64,000 nt of DNA from Geobacter sp. GTDB taxonomy: Bacteria > Desulfobacterota > Desulfuromonadia > Geobacterales > Pseudopelobacteraceae. The notes beneath the pieces were generated by a model. The model did no database searches. It saw only the letters and a list, made by a program, of their open reading frames with translations, and was not told the origin of the DNA. The stretch lies in assembly GCA_025360785.1 (NCBI GenBank), contig JANYBN010000207.1, positions 1 through 64,000 on the forward strand, given 5' to 3'. The position numbers and the translations under genes were made by a program. This document shows positions 52,836 through 61,302 of the stretch, in pieces (the stretch's first letter is position 1; each line of letters begins with the position of its first letter).

Positions 52836-53816
52836 CTACCCCTCTCCATGACGGATACGCGGATCAGCTAGGGCATAGCATAGATCTGCAATAAGATTGC
52901 CTATCAATGTCAAAAATGCGCCAATCACCAAGATACCCATGACTACGGGATAGTCTCGCGACATAACACCTTGATAAAATAGCTGCCCCATGCCTGGAAT
53001 GGCAAAAATGGTTTCAAAGATTACACTGCCGCCAATCAAGCCGGGAATCGAAAAACCAAGCAGCGTGATCAGAGGCAGCAGCGCATTGCGCAAGGCATGC
53101 TTCCAGATCACAACACGCTCAGACAGGCCTTTGGCACGTGCGGTGGTAATGTAATCCTGGCTGATAACATTCAGCATGGCAGAGCGCATGTAGCGCGACA
53201 GTCCCGCCAGGCTACCGAAAGATGCCACCATCACCGGCATAATCAGATGTTTTGCCATATCCCAGAGATAGTGCACCGTTCCCCAGGAATCACTACCCAG
53301 AGTATGCAGACCGGAAATGGGAAGCCAACCCAGTCTCACCCCAAAAAAGTACATCAGCAGCAGAGCCAGCCAGAAAGTCGGTATGGCAAAACCAATAAAA
53401 ACAAATACGGTGATTCCTTTATCAAGCCACGTATCACGTCTGGTAGCAGCCAATATTCCAATCGGAATGGCCAGACCGAATTCAAGAATAAGGGCAATTA
53501 CATTCAAAGAAATGGTGACAGGCAAGCGTTCCTTTATCTTGTCCACGACCGGACGATTGTCCGATGAAAACGACCGACCCAGATCAAGCTTGGCAATATT
53601 AGCAACCCAGCTAAAGTACTGCTCATGCAACGGTTTATCTAGACCATAAAATTTAGTCAATCGTTCACGGGCTTCTTTACCAACTTTGGGATTCATTGCC
53701 ATCTGCATTTCTACCGGTTCACCTGGCGCCAGATGAATCACAGAGAAAGTGATCAGGGTAATGCCGACCATCAGCGGAATCAGAATGAAAATGCGCTTTA
53801 TTAGATAGGTTGTCAT
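52836..53816 (-). CDS. Oligopeptide/dipeptide-type ABC permease (DppB-like)
   Basis: A 326-residue permease: [36 protein letters not shown] at the N-terminus, [30 protein letters not shown], and the ATPase-contact loop [30 protein letters not shown]. It pairs with the DppC-like gene to form the channel of a peptide-type importer. The ribosome site is weak. Substrate cannot be inferred without the binding protein. Confidence 0.9.
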   Translation of the reverse strand: MTTYLIKRIFILIPLMVGITLITFSVIHLAPGEPVEMQMAMNPKVGKEARERLTKFYGLDKPLHEQYFSWVANIAKLDLGRSFSSDNRPVVDKIKERLPVTISLNVIALILEFGLAIPIGILAATRRDTWLDKGITVFVFIGFAIPTFWLALLLMYFFGVRLGWLPISGLHTLGSDSWGTVHYLWDMAKHLIMPVMVASFGSLAGLSRYMRSAMLNVISQDYITTARAKGLSERVVIWKHALRNALLPLITLLGFSIPGLIGGSVIFETIFAIPGMGQLFYQGVMSRDYPVVMGILVIGAFLTLIGNLIADLCYALADPRIRHGEG

Positions 53817-54019
53817 GACAGTGGATCTTTCATGGGTGTGGACCTCCTACAATTACAAAAAAAAGCCAAGCATGACGCCTAACTCATTTTCATATTTGCC
53901 GAGGTTGGAAGGGATCGAACTATATATACTTAAAAAAGCAAGCCTTGACAATACTATTCACTTTATTTTATCGACAATGTTTGCATTCATGAGTCGGCAT
54001 CTAACCGGAATTACTGTAG

Positions 54020-54310
54020 TTATTTAATTATAGCCGAGTTTCTATTCATCATTATTTCCTGTGGTTTATCTGACAAGGTAAGGTCTTTAAGTTCCTCATC
54101 GCCAGACATGTTTGCAGCACTCGATTTTGGTGATTTATATCGGTAGTCCCCTTTTGCATCTAATAGATCAACGGCCAGATCCACTTCAGATACATCTGGA
54201 GTCAAAGGACCTGATTTAGTCCGTAGTCTCTTTTTAGCTGCGTACGCAATGCTGCTTACAAGTAAAGCAGCAACAGTGATTGTAAAAATTGTTGAAAATC
54301 GTTTTTTCAT
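54020..54310 (-). CDS. Hypothetical small exported or single-pass protein
   Basis: A 96-residue protein with an N-terminal hydrophobic leader (MKKRFSTIFTITVAALLVSSIAYA) and a charged tail (KKRLRTKSGPLTPDVSEVDLAVDLLDAKGDYRY, ending NSAIIK). Not a recognised family. The track start at 54397 is replaced by ATG 54310 after GAGGCGAGTTAAT, which places the leader at the N-terminus. Transcribed toward the permease genes, 203 bp away. Confidence 0.55.
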   Translation of the reverse strand: MKKRFSTIFTITVAALLVSSIAYAAKKRLRTKSGPLTPDVSEVDLAVDLLDAKGDYRYKSPKSSAANMSGDEELKDLTLSDKPQEIMMNRNSAIIK

Positions 54311-54426
54311 ATTAACTCGCCTCGGAGCTGTTGTGGCTATCGATTGGATTCTACCATAATGTAACAGAATGTCATTTTTGTTCAACAAGCATACCATATA
54401 TACTTATGTTTCATGAATTAAGCATA

Positions 54427-54458
54427 AAAAAGGCCACATCCGAAGATGTAGCCTTTTT
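54427..54458. terminator. Bidirectional terminator after the Ala/Lys-rich gene
   Basis: AAAAAGGCCACATC, loop CGAA, GATGTAGCCTTTTT: a 14-bp stem with one mismatch, flanked by A-run and T-run. It ends the minus-strand small-protein gene 20 bp after its stop. Confidence 0.85.
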
Positions 54459-54477
54459 AAAGCATTATAAATAAGAA

Positions 54478-54705
54478 TTACTTTGCAGCAGGAGCAGCTT
54501 CAACAGCAGCAGGAGCAGCAACTTCTTTTTTAGCTTTCTTTACTTTTTTAGCTTTCTTTACTTTCTTTACTTCTTTTTTCTCAGCTACAGCAGCATGAGT
54601 AGCGTCTGCTGGGGCAGCAACAGGAGCAGCATCAGCAGCAAAAACTACAGCAGAGAAAGACATAGCAACAAGAGCAGCAACGATTGTGGAAAGAACTTTT
54701 TTCAT
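54478..54705 (-). CDS. Small exported Ala/Lys-rich protein
   Basis: A 75-residue protein: signal peptide MKKVLSTIVAALVAMSFSAVVFAA, then a mature part made almost only of Ala, Lys, Val, Pro and Glu (KKEVKKVKKAKKVKKAKKEVAAPAAVEAAPAAK). The Lys repeats resemble histone-H1-like tails, but the signal peptide places it in the envelope, where it could bind LPS or peptidoglycan. No function is known. Single-gene unit with its own GGCAC element and terminator. CTGGAGGTATTACCC precedes the ATG. Confidence 0.75.
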   Translation of the reverse strand: MKKVLSTIVAALVAMSFSAVVFAADAAPVAAPADATHAAVAEKKEVKKVKKAKKVKKAKKEVAAPAAVEAAPAAK

Positions 54706-55060
54706 GGGTAATACCTCCAGATAATTTAGTGAATCTATTTGTTAGTAAAGCACATGTTGTGCCAAACGTTAAAATACACGTAACATACTAATGGAACTAA
54801 CTTTATATATTTTTACAACGTCACTAAGACACTCAAATGCTCAATTCCATACCTTATTTAAGGCATATTCAAAACAGAACATTATCAGGTGTGTATCAAC
54901 GCCATAATCTAACAATTACTTCTTAGCAGGTTGATGACAGGGCTACAAAGTAAGACAAGGCTAGTTCAAACAAGGTTCAAATACGTGTCTTCAATTAAGG
55001 TTCAGATTCTGAAAAACAATTGCATACAAATAACATGATTCTATAATGATTTGAAGGGAT
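54706..55060. other. 355-bp intergenic region
   Basis: Contains the GGCAC element at 54751. The rest (54770-55060) is AT-rich with no ORF, tRNA or hairpin recognised. Confidence 0.45.
54751..54764 (-). promoter_or_regulatory. Recurrent GGCAY-N5-GTG element (TGGCACAACATGTG)
   Basis: Minus-strand TGGCAC-N5-GTGC, 46 bp upstream of the Ala/Lys-rich gene. Of all copies this is closest to a true sigma-54 site: exact TGGCAC and GTGC against TTGC. Confidence 0.5.
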
Positions 55061-55288
55061 TTAATGTTTGAAGGGAACTAGGGTTTGAGGTGGAGATTGG
55101 TGAGTTATCGGATCTGAATCTATATTTCTTCCTTGCCTTATTGTGTCTATTCTTTTGTTATCACCATCGAGTGAAATAAGTCGCCAAATATGCCCACATT
55201 CACATTCTTTTATGGGGCTTTCCTTTGATGTAAATCCTCTAGCTTCATATACATCAAACTTCCTGCTTTGGCAATTCGGACATTTCAT
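55061..55288 (-). CDS. Small zinc-ribbon-like protein
   Basis: A 75-residue protein whose first 40 residues form a four-cysteine zinc ribbon: KCPNCQSRKFDVYEARGF, then KECECGHIWRLI. The rest is polar and probably disordered. The pattern resembles Ogr/NrdR-type ribbons but is too short to assign. AGAGGATGAT precedes the ATG. Lies just downstream of tRNA-Gln on the same strand. Confidence 0.6.
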   Translation of the reverse strand: MKCPNCQSRKFDVYEARGFTSKESPIKECECGHIWRLISLDGDNKRIDTIRQGRNIDSDPITHQSPPQTLVPFKH

Positions 55289-55442
55289 ATCATCCTCTTT
55301 ATATATAACTGTATATTGTGAATCAACCTCTTTTTGGCAATAAATAATAAGTATACTTGTTATAATTATTTTTTCAACAGACTGTTATTTTGAACAAGAT
55401 GAGGTGGTATTCCCGAATAATCCCGATTAAATCACAAAAAAA

Positions 55443-55468
55443 CGGGTTTCACAAAGCCTGTGAACCCG
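55443..55468 (-). terminator. Terminator of tRNA-Gln
   Basis: CGGGTTTCACA, five-base loop, TGTGAACCCG; on the minus strand it is followed by TTTTTTTGTG. It lies ten bases beyond the tRNA-Gln CCA end. Confidence 0.85.
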
Positions 55469-55477
55469 CTAGTTTAA

Positions 55478-55552
55478 TGGCTGGGGCGGAAGGGATCGAA
55501 CCTTCGAATGCTGGAATCAAAATCCAGTGCCTTACCGCTTGGCGACGCCCCA
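55478..55552 (-). tRNA. tRNA-Gln (anticodon TTG)
   Basis: Minus strand: acceptor TGGGGCG pairs with CGCCCCA, D-arm GCCAAGCGGTAAGGC, anticodon arm CTGGA-TTTTGAT-TCCAG giving anticodon TTG, T-arm GGTTCGATCCC, encoded CCA. All arms form. It lies 21 bp beyond the ispE stop on the same strand. Confidence 0.95.
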
Positions 55553-55573
55553 ATAAGAAATATTGTAACCCAA

Positions 55574-56416
55574 TTAGAGAGTTTCCACTGTTGCCACAAA
55601 CCAGTTTGTGCCATTAATAATTTCATGACACGCAGTTTCTGCGACATCCAAACTTTTAAATATTCCAAAAACAGTTGGTCCACTGCCAGACATCATGCTG
55701 CCAATTGCACCTAAATCCATCAATCGGGACTTGATGTCGGCAATTATCGGAAATGCCGATATTGTTACCGATTCAAGGTCATTTGATAATATGGAAACTA
55801 CATCTTCAATTGACCCGAAAAACTCCGGCAGTTTATTCAGTTCACGCCTACTTGTCAACTGTAAAGATCGATAAACCCAGGCCGTTGAAACATGTACACC
55901 AGGATTTACCAACAGAATCCAGCACTTCGGTATATTGGGAAGAGGAGTGAGCTTTTCACCAACACCCTCCGCCAGCGCAGTTTTTTTGAAAATGAAAAAG
56001 GGAACATCAGCACCAAGTTTGCAGCCGATCTCCATAAGTTTTTTTTCAGTCAGGCGACATTGCAGCAGCTCATTCATTCCCATCAGAACTGAAGCCGCGT
56101 CGCTGCTTCCTCCACCCAGTCCAGCGGCTACAGGTATGTTCTTCTTGATCTCGATATTCACTCCGCATTCTGATCCGGTAATATCAAGCATTGCCCGCGC
56201 AGCTTTCCAAGTAATATTTCCAGGACCATCCGGAACTCCCTTTGAGTTACAGGAGACGTTGATTTCAGTGGAGTTTGTCACAGTAAGAGTTATTTCATCG
56301 CATAGATTCACGCGCTGCATGATCATGCGAAGATCATGATACCCATCGGGCCTCTTTCCAATGACATCAAGCAAATAGTTTATTTTTGCTGGTGCGAACA
56401 GGGTTAATGTATTCAA
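55574..56416 (-). CDS. ispE: 4-diphosphocytidyl-2-C-methyl-D-erythritol kinase
   Basis: GHMP kinase that phosphorylates CDP-methylerythritol in the non-mevalonate isoprenoid pathway. The 280-residue protein has the substrate motif FAPAKINYLLDVIGKRPDGYHDL at the N-terminus, the ATP loop PVAAGLGGGSSDAASVL near residue 95, and MMSGSGPTVFGIF near the C-terminus. GGAG lies eight bases before the ATG. tRNA-Gln follows directly. Confidence 0.95.
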   Translation of the reverse strand: MNTLTLFAPAKINYLLDVIGKRPDGYHDLRMIMQRVNLCDEITLTVTNSTEINVSCNSKGVPDGPGNITWKAARAMLDITGSECGVNIEIKKNIPVAAGLGGGSSDAASVLMGMNELLQCRLTEKKLMEIGCKLGADVPFFIFKKTALAEGVGEKLTPLPNIPKCWILLVNPGVHVSTAWVYRSLQLTSRRELNKLPEFFGSIEDVVSILSNDLESVTISAFPIIADIKSRLMDLGAIGSMMSGSGPTVFGIFKSLDVAETACHEIINGTNWFVATVETL

Positions 56417-56576
56417 GTGAACTCCGTAATGAGGCTTTTAAGAATATCGTGCTTGTTATAAGAATAAACCGTATTTTTGTCGAGCAAGAAGTTGATCTCT
56501 TAAATGAATTTGACAGTTTTGCGGACATTGTGCTACCTGTGAAAATGTAATTGTAGATATAAAAGGAGTTGAATCA

Positions 56577-57254
56577 ATGTTTAAAAATATTCGTGAGGAC
56601 ATCAATTCAGTTTTTGAACGCGATCCGGCAGCTCGAAATGTATGGGAGATAGTTTTCTGTTATCCTGGACTTCATGCGCTTTGGTTCTATCGGATAGCCC
56701 ATTGGTTCTGGATTCACGAGTTCTTTTTTGCCGGTCGCTTTACGTCCCACCTCGGACGCTTCATGACCGGAGTTGAAATCCATCCAGGCGCCAAAATCGG
56801 TAGGAAGTTTTTTATTGATCACGGCATGGGTGTAGTTATTGGTGAAACGGCTGAGATCGGCGATAACGTTACACTCTACCACGGTGTTACCTTGGGAGGG
56901 GTTACCTGGGACAAGGTCAAGCGGCATCCAACCCTGGAAGATAATGTTGTGATAGGCTCCGGCGCCAAGATATTGGGGCCGTTTACAGTTGGCAAGGGGG
57001 CCAAGATCGGTTCCAACTCAGTTGTGGTCAAGGCGGTCCCGGAGAACGCTACTGTAGTTGGGATTCCCGGCAGGATAGTCATGGAACAAGAGAAAAAAGA
57101 TGTTGGCAGGGCAGATCTGCAACATGGTCAACTACCTGACCCTGAGGCCAAGGCTATTGCCTGCCTGTTCGACCAGATTCGTGAACTTGAGCGAAAATAT
57201 GATGTTCTCGCGGCAGAACATGCAGAACTTAAAAGCAAGGTTATGGCTAAATGA
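56577..57254 (+). CDS. cysE: Serine O-acetyltransferase
   Basis: Makes O-acetylserine from serine and acetyl-CoA, the first step to cysteine. The 225-residue protein is the short bacterial form: [31 protein letters not shown], then left-handed beta-helix repeats with the catalytic His region [41 protein letters not shown]. The C-terminus is helical. AAAAGGAG precedes the ATG. The stop overlaps the lpxC start (ATGA), an unusual pairing. Confidence 0.92.
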   Translation: MFKNIREDINSVFERDPAARNVWEIVFCYPGLHALWFYRIAHWFWIHEFFFAGRFTSHLGRFMTGVEIHPGAKIGRKFFIDHGMGVVIGETAEIGDNVTLYHGVTLGGVTWDKVKRHPTLEDNVVIGSGAKILGPFTVGKGAKIGSNSVVVKAVPENATVVGIPGRIVMEQEKKDVGRADLQHGQLPDPEAKAIACLFDQIRELERKYDVLAAEHAELKSKVMAK

Positions 57255-58078
57255 TAAAACGACAGACCACCATAAATCGAATTTTTAAAGTTTCCGGCAT
57301 CGGCTTGCACAGTGGCAAGGAAGTAACACTGGAGTTTCTACCCCGTCGTGAATTCGGCATCGCTTTTGTGTATGAAGGGCAACTTATTCCCGCCCGCTAT
57401 GACATGGTTGGTGACACACGTCTCTCAACCCAGATTGGCTGCGGAGGAGTTTCTGTTTCAACGATAGAACACCTTATGGCTGCGCTCTACTTTTCCGGCA
57501 TCACAAACTGTCTGGTCTATATCGACGGACCCGAAGTGCCGATTCTGGATGGTTCAGCCTGGGAGTTTTATCAGGGAATGTGGAAAGCCGGGGTGTACGA
57601 GTTCCCGGAGTCAGGAGTTTATTTAAAAGTACTGCGTCCCGTAGAAGTTCATCACAATGATTCCTGGGTCAAGGTCAAGCCGCTTAACACGCTGGAAATC
57701 ACCATGTCAATTGAGTTTCGCCCACCAGTAGGAAAACAGAAAAAACGGGTGACAGACGTCGAAAACGCCTTTGCGATAATCAATTCCCGTACGTTTGTGC
57801 TTCAGGAGGAAATCGAAGCAATTCGCAAGATAGGTCTGGCCAGAGGTGGATCGCTTGAAAATGCTGTAGTAATCGGGAGTGATGAAATAATAAATCCACG
57901 AGGTCTGCGCTATAAAAAGGAACTGGTCAATCACAAGATACTGGATTTGATCGGTGATTTTTACACCAGCGGTTATCGAATTCTCGGAAAAGTAGACGCC
58001 AACAAGACCGGGCATTATCTCAACAATCTGCTGCTCAAGGAACTTTTCTCAGATCCTCAGAATTACAGTATCTATTGA
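57251..58078 (+). CDS. lpxC: UDP-3-O-acyl-N-acetylglucosamine deacetylase
   Basis: Zinc enzyme of the committed step of lipid A synthesis. The 275-residue protein has [18 protein letters not shown] at the N-terminus, the zinc His in [35 protein letters not shown], and [16 protein letters not shown] with the second zinc-ligand region. It is somewhat shorter than the usual 300 residues and lacks the longer C-terminal tail. It ends seven bases inside the opposing AsmA-like gene. Confidence 0.92.
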   Translation: MIKRQTTINRIFKVSGIGLHSGKEVTLEFLPRREFGIAFVYEGQLIPARYDMVGDTRLSTQIGCGGVSVSTIEHLMAALYFSGITNCLVYIDGPEVPILDGSAWEFYQGMWKAGVYEFPESGVYLKVLRPVEVHHNDSWVKVKPLNTLEITMSIEFRPPVGKQKKRVTDVENAFAIINSRTFVLQEEIEAIRKIGLARGGSLENAVVIGSDEIINPRGLRYKKELVNHKILDLIGDFYTSGYRILGKVDANKTGHYLNNLLLKELFSDPQNYSIY

Positions 58079-61000
58079 CCAAGAATTACTTCGCCGGTAT
58101 CAGTAAAGAGTTTTACCGGCAATTCAAATGCCCTGATAAAAATATTCAAGATCCCCTTCCCCATAGATTTTACCGGAATGGCACTAACCTGAGGATCAGA
58201 CCATTTTCCTTTAGCCTCGAAATATGCGGTCAGCAGATCCTTGTCTTTCCCTGTTAATAACCATCCAACAATCGGAATCCTGTTTACTATTTTGTCCACG
58301 GTTTGAAGCGGTTGGGCTCCGATGGTAAACTTCAACTCTTCTTTAACGATATCTGCACTGCCTATTATCGACATGTTGATGGCATTGCTGGTTATGAATA
58401 GATCCTGAGTGGAGAGGATGCCATCCTTAACTGCGAAACTCCCTTTAATGGAACTGTAAGGTATACCACCAGAAGCCATGTCAGGCAGCTTGAATTTGAG
58501 TAACTGAGAAACGTTTAAAATTGAAAACACTTTCGCTAGCGTGTTGAATTTTCGTAACGTCCCGTTGTTCATACTGAGACGAATATTCCCCAAAGCGTTC
58601 TTTTTAATTTCAACAAGAGTATTTCCTCGGGCCGTCAGATTTCCATTAAGTGTCAGAGCCCCTGTAATCTCACGAGTTATATCGAGAGCAGCGAAAAGCT
58701 TTTCTGCATCAGTTTTGAATATATCCACAGTAATATCATACCGATCACCCTGTACGCCACCCGGCGCTATTCTCCCCTTGGCGGCAAACTTGCCTCCAAA
58801 TACTCCAGCAGTAAAGTTTTGCAGATAAACAGTGCCATTCTCCTGTTGTGCAGTGGCATTCAATTTACTGAACACCAACTTTCCAAAATTGCCTGTTTCG
58901 ACATTGAGAGACAACTTAACATCTACTCCCTGACTTTTCTGGTTCTCAGACTTTTGTTGCGGTGACGCAAACATGCGCAGGTCATCCAGGTCAAGTTTTG
59001 AAGAGGTCACAGCTAATGTTGCCTGGCGTGTCCGACCGGTCATGTAAATACCATTAAGATTGAAATTGGATGAATTAAACAGGCCGGAAACACTGTGCAA
59101 TGCAATGGAATCATTGTGGAGAGATAAATCAGCTTTGAATCTCCTGATACTGGCATCCGGGCGGTCTTCTGCAAGGTTCATGTCACGCAGGTAAAGCAGT
59201 GATGATGAAAGCATAATGTCACCTACAGGGTTTTTAAGGCTCTTAATAGATGCTTTAATACTGATCACTGAGTCGCCATAGCGTGCTGCAATAACAGACG
59301 ATTCCAAACCGTTTCCCTTAAAAACAAGCATACCGCTGATGCCACTGACCTGTTTCATCTGCTCGTCAGGCAGGAAACTTAACCGGGTGAGATTTACCGT
59401 GCCATAATAATTCAGAGCACTCATATCGACTGGGTCCCCTCCGCCTTTAATGTTAGCCTGAATTATTCCATTGATATTATACTTTTTCCACATAGAGAGG
59501 ATTGGCAGGGCTTCATTCATCAGGAACTTGTTGGTCTGGAGATCAAAGCCGAGATACGGCGTGTCTCCATAGCCGATCTGACCGCTACCGGTTACAACCA
59601 TCGGTTGAAGATTATAGTTTAAGGATGTGATTTTAGTGGATTCCGCACCGATAACTGAGCTGAATTTCAGAGTATGCGGCATCGAGAGCGGTTTACTGAC
59701 GTAGCCATGGAGTGCATAGGAGGCCTGTTTGAGATCCCAATCTCCGTTCAACCTGAAAGCTGAATAATGACCACTGCCGCTAAGATGCAATGAAGAACTG
59801 TTGGTGTATTCCAGTTTTGGTATGCCGGCCATTTTAGCCAGCCACGCCATTTCAGGGGCGCGAGGCGATATATTCATATTTATTGGATAATCGGCAGGCT
59901 TGTCGGTGTTATATTCCGTAATTGACCCATTAAGTGAAAATGGTGATGTTCCGAAGTTTCCGCTCATGCCGACCAGATTAAAGTTTTTACCTTTTAATTC
60001 AACTATTCCTTTCAAGTCATTGAAAGACGGTGCTTTGTCGCCATAACTCAAAACCCCTCTCTCGACTGTACCTCGTATCAAAAGGGTGTTGTAATTCTGC
60101 CCGATCTCCATATGTGCGATCTGGCTTATCCGGCCGTCAAGGACACCGGTATCAAGCTTGAATACACCTGATTTAATCTTGTTTTCGATATAGTCGGAGG
60201 TGCCGCTGTCAATAAGTTTATACGGCACATAGTTTCTGACATTTTCATAGAGAAATGTTGACGGGGTGCTGGCCTTGGCAAGGATGCGTGGATCTTTGGT
60301 CAAGTAATCGTGCAGCTGGAAACTCCCCTTGATCCTGAACCCTTCCATGCTTAGGTCTACTGAGGAAATGTCAATCAGCTGTTTATTCAGCTTAACTGTA
60401 TAGTCAAGCTGAAGAGTCTTTGGCGAAAGGGCCGCATGGAATATGGTCGGCCAATTTACGGTAGCGGAACTGATCAGAACCTTGCCTTTGGCAGAGAAGT
60501 CCTGGGGCTTGCCTTTGAAACCGGCAGAAAAATCCAGTCTGCCGCCGGTGTTGCCAAACGGAACATACAGACCGAAATAGGGCCAGAACCTGCCAATTTC
60601 GACCTGTTTGAGCATCAGATCACCATCTATGACAGTTTCCATAAATGGTTTACCTTCAGGTGGGAGCTGAATGTCTCCGTTTATGGCTATGTGGGAAGGT
60701 GCACCGCTTGCTGCCGGGATGTCGCCGGCAAATTTAAGATGGCCTTTTTGACCGCGGCCCAGATTGTTGGCGGTAATGGAAATATTGCGCAGAATGGCGG
60801 TAAGAGGCTCTTTTCTCCCTGCAAGATCACTCCAAAGAATTGCCCCCTTGTTTATGCGGATCTTTTTGAAATTCAAACGCACACCATTATCTTTACCGGG
60901 TTTCAGCAGGTCGTCGATATTCAAAATGCCGTCTGCAGTTCGAAACAGTGAAATGGTTGTCTCATCAAGGATCAGGCTCTTTATCACGATTTTTTTTTCC

Positions 61001-61302
61001 AACAGCGGCAACAGAGCCAGTTGTAGGGTTATTTGACTGGCTGAAATAAAATCGGCGCCCCCGTCTCGTTCTTTGACGTTGAACGCTTTGAACTGTAAAG
61101 ATGGGCCGAAATTCCAGGTGAATGATCCGGAACTGAATTTGACAGGCCGGTTGAGACTTTGCTGTAGAGCCGTCACTATTTCAGTGCGATATGCATTTAC
61201 GTCCAACAGGTAGGGGAGAAATAAAGCCGTAGCAGTCACCATTGTCGCGACAATTACCAGAAGAATGCCTGATACTTTGATAAAACGGGATGTAATTTTC
61301 AC
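58072..61302 (-). CDS. AsmA-family giant envelope protein
   Basis: A 1,076-residue protein anchored by one N-terminal helix (ILLVIVATMVTATALFLPYLL). The AsmA N-terminal repeat is clear (YRTEIVTALQQSLNRPVKFSSGSFTWNFGPSLQFKAFNVKERDGG). The C-terminal AsmA-type domain includes GSFAVKDGILSTQDLFITSNAINMSIIGSADIVKEELKF. The middle is repetitive beta-strand, fitting a bridge-like lipid-transfer protein across the periplasm, a role established for AsmA/YhdP/TamB relatives. GTG start overlaps the CBS-protein stop (GTGA). Confidence 0.85.
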   Translation of the reverse strand: MKITSRFIKVSGILLVIVATMVTATALFLPYLLDVNAYRTEIVTALQQSLNRPVKFSSGSFTWNFGPSLQFKAFNVKERDGGADFISASQITLQLALLPLLEKKIVIKSLILDETTISLFRTADGILNIDDLLKPGKDNGVRLNFKKIRINKGAILWSDLAGRKEPLTAILRNISITANNLGRGQKGHLKFAGDIPAASGAPSHIAINGDIQLPPEGKPFMETVIDGDLMLKQVEIGRFWPYFGLYVPFGNTGGRLDFSAGFKGKPQDFSAKGKVLISSATVNWPTIFHAALSPKTLQLDYTVKLNKQLIDISSVDLSMEGFRIKGSFQLHDYLTKDPRILAKASTPSTFLYENVRNYVPYKLIDSGTSDYIENKIKSGVFKLDTGVLDGRISQIAHMEIGQNYNTLLIRGTVERGVLSYGDKAPSFNDLKGIVELKGKNFNLVGMSGNFGTSPFSLNGSITEYNTDKPADYPINMNISPRAPEMAWLAKMAGIPKLEYTNSSSLHLSGSGHYSAFRLNGDWDLKQASYALHGYVSKPLSMPHTLKFSSVIGAESTKITSLNYNLQPMVVTGSGQIGYGDTPYLGFDLQTNKFLMNEALPILSMWKKYNINGIIQANIKGGGDPVDMSALNYYGTVNLTRLSFLPDEQMKQVSGISGMLVFKGNGLESSVIAARYGDSVISIKASIKSLKNPVGDIMLSSSLLYLRDMNLAEDRPDASIRRFKADLSLHNDSIALHSVSGLFNSSNFNLNGIYMTGRTRQATLAVTSSKLDLDDLRMFASPQQKSENQKSQGVDVKLSLNVETGNFGKLVFSKLNATAQQENGTVYLQNFTAGVFGGKFAAKGRIAPGGVQGDRYDITVDIFKTDAEKLFAALDITREITGALTLNGNLTARGNTLVEIKKNALGNIRLSMNNGTLRKFNTLAKVFSILNVSQLLKFKLPDMASGGIPYSSIKGSFAVKDGILSTQDLFITSNAINMSIIGSADIVKEELKFTIGAQPLQTVDKIVNRIPIVGWLLTGKDKDLLTAYFEAKGKWSDPQVSAIPVKSMGKGILNIFIRAFELPVKLFTDTGEVILGQ

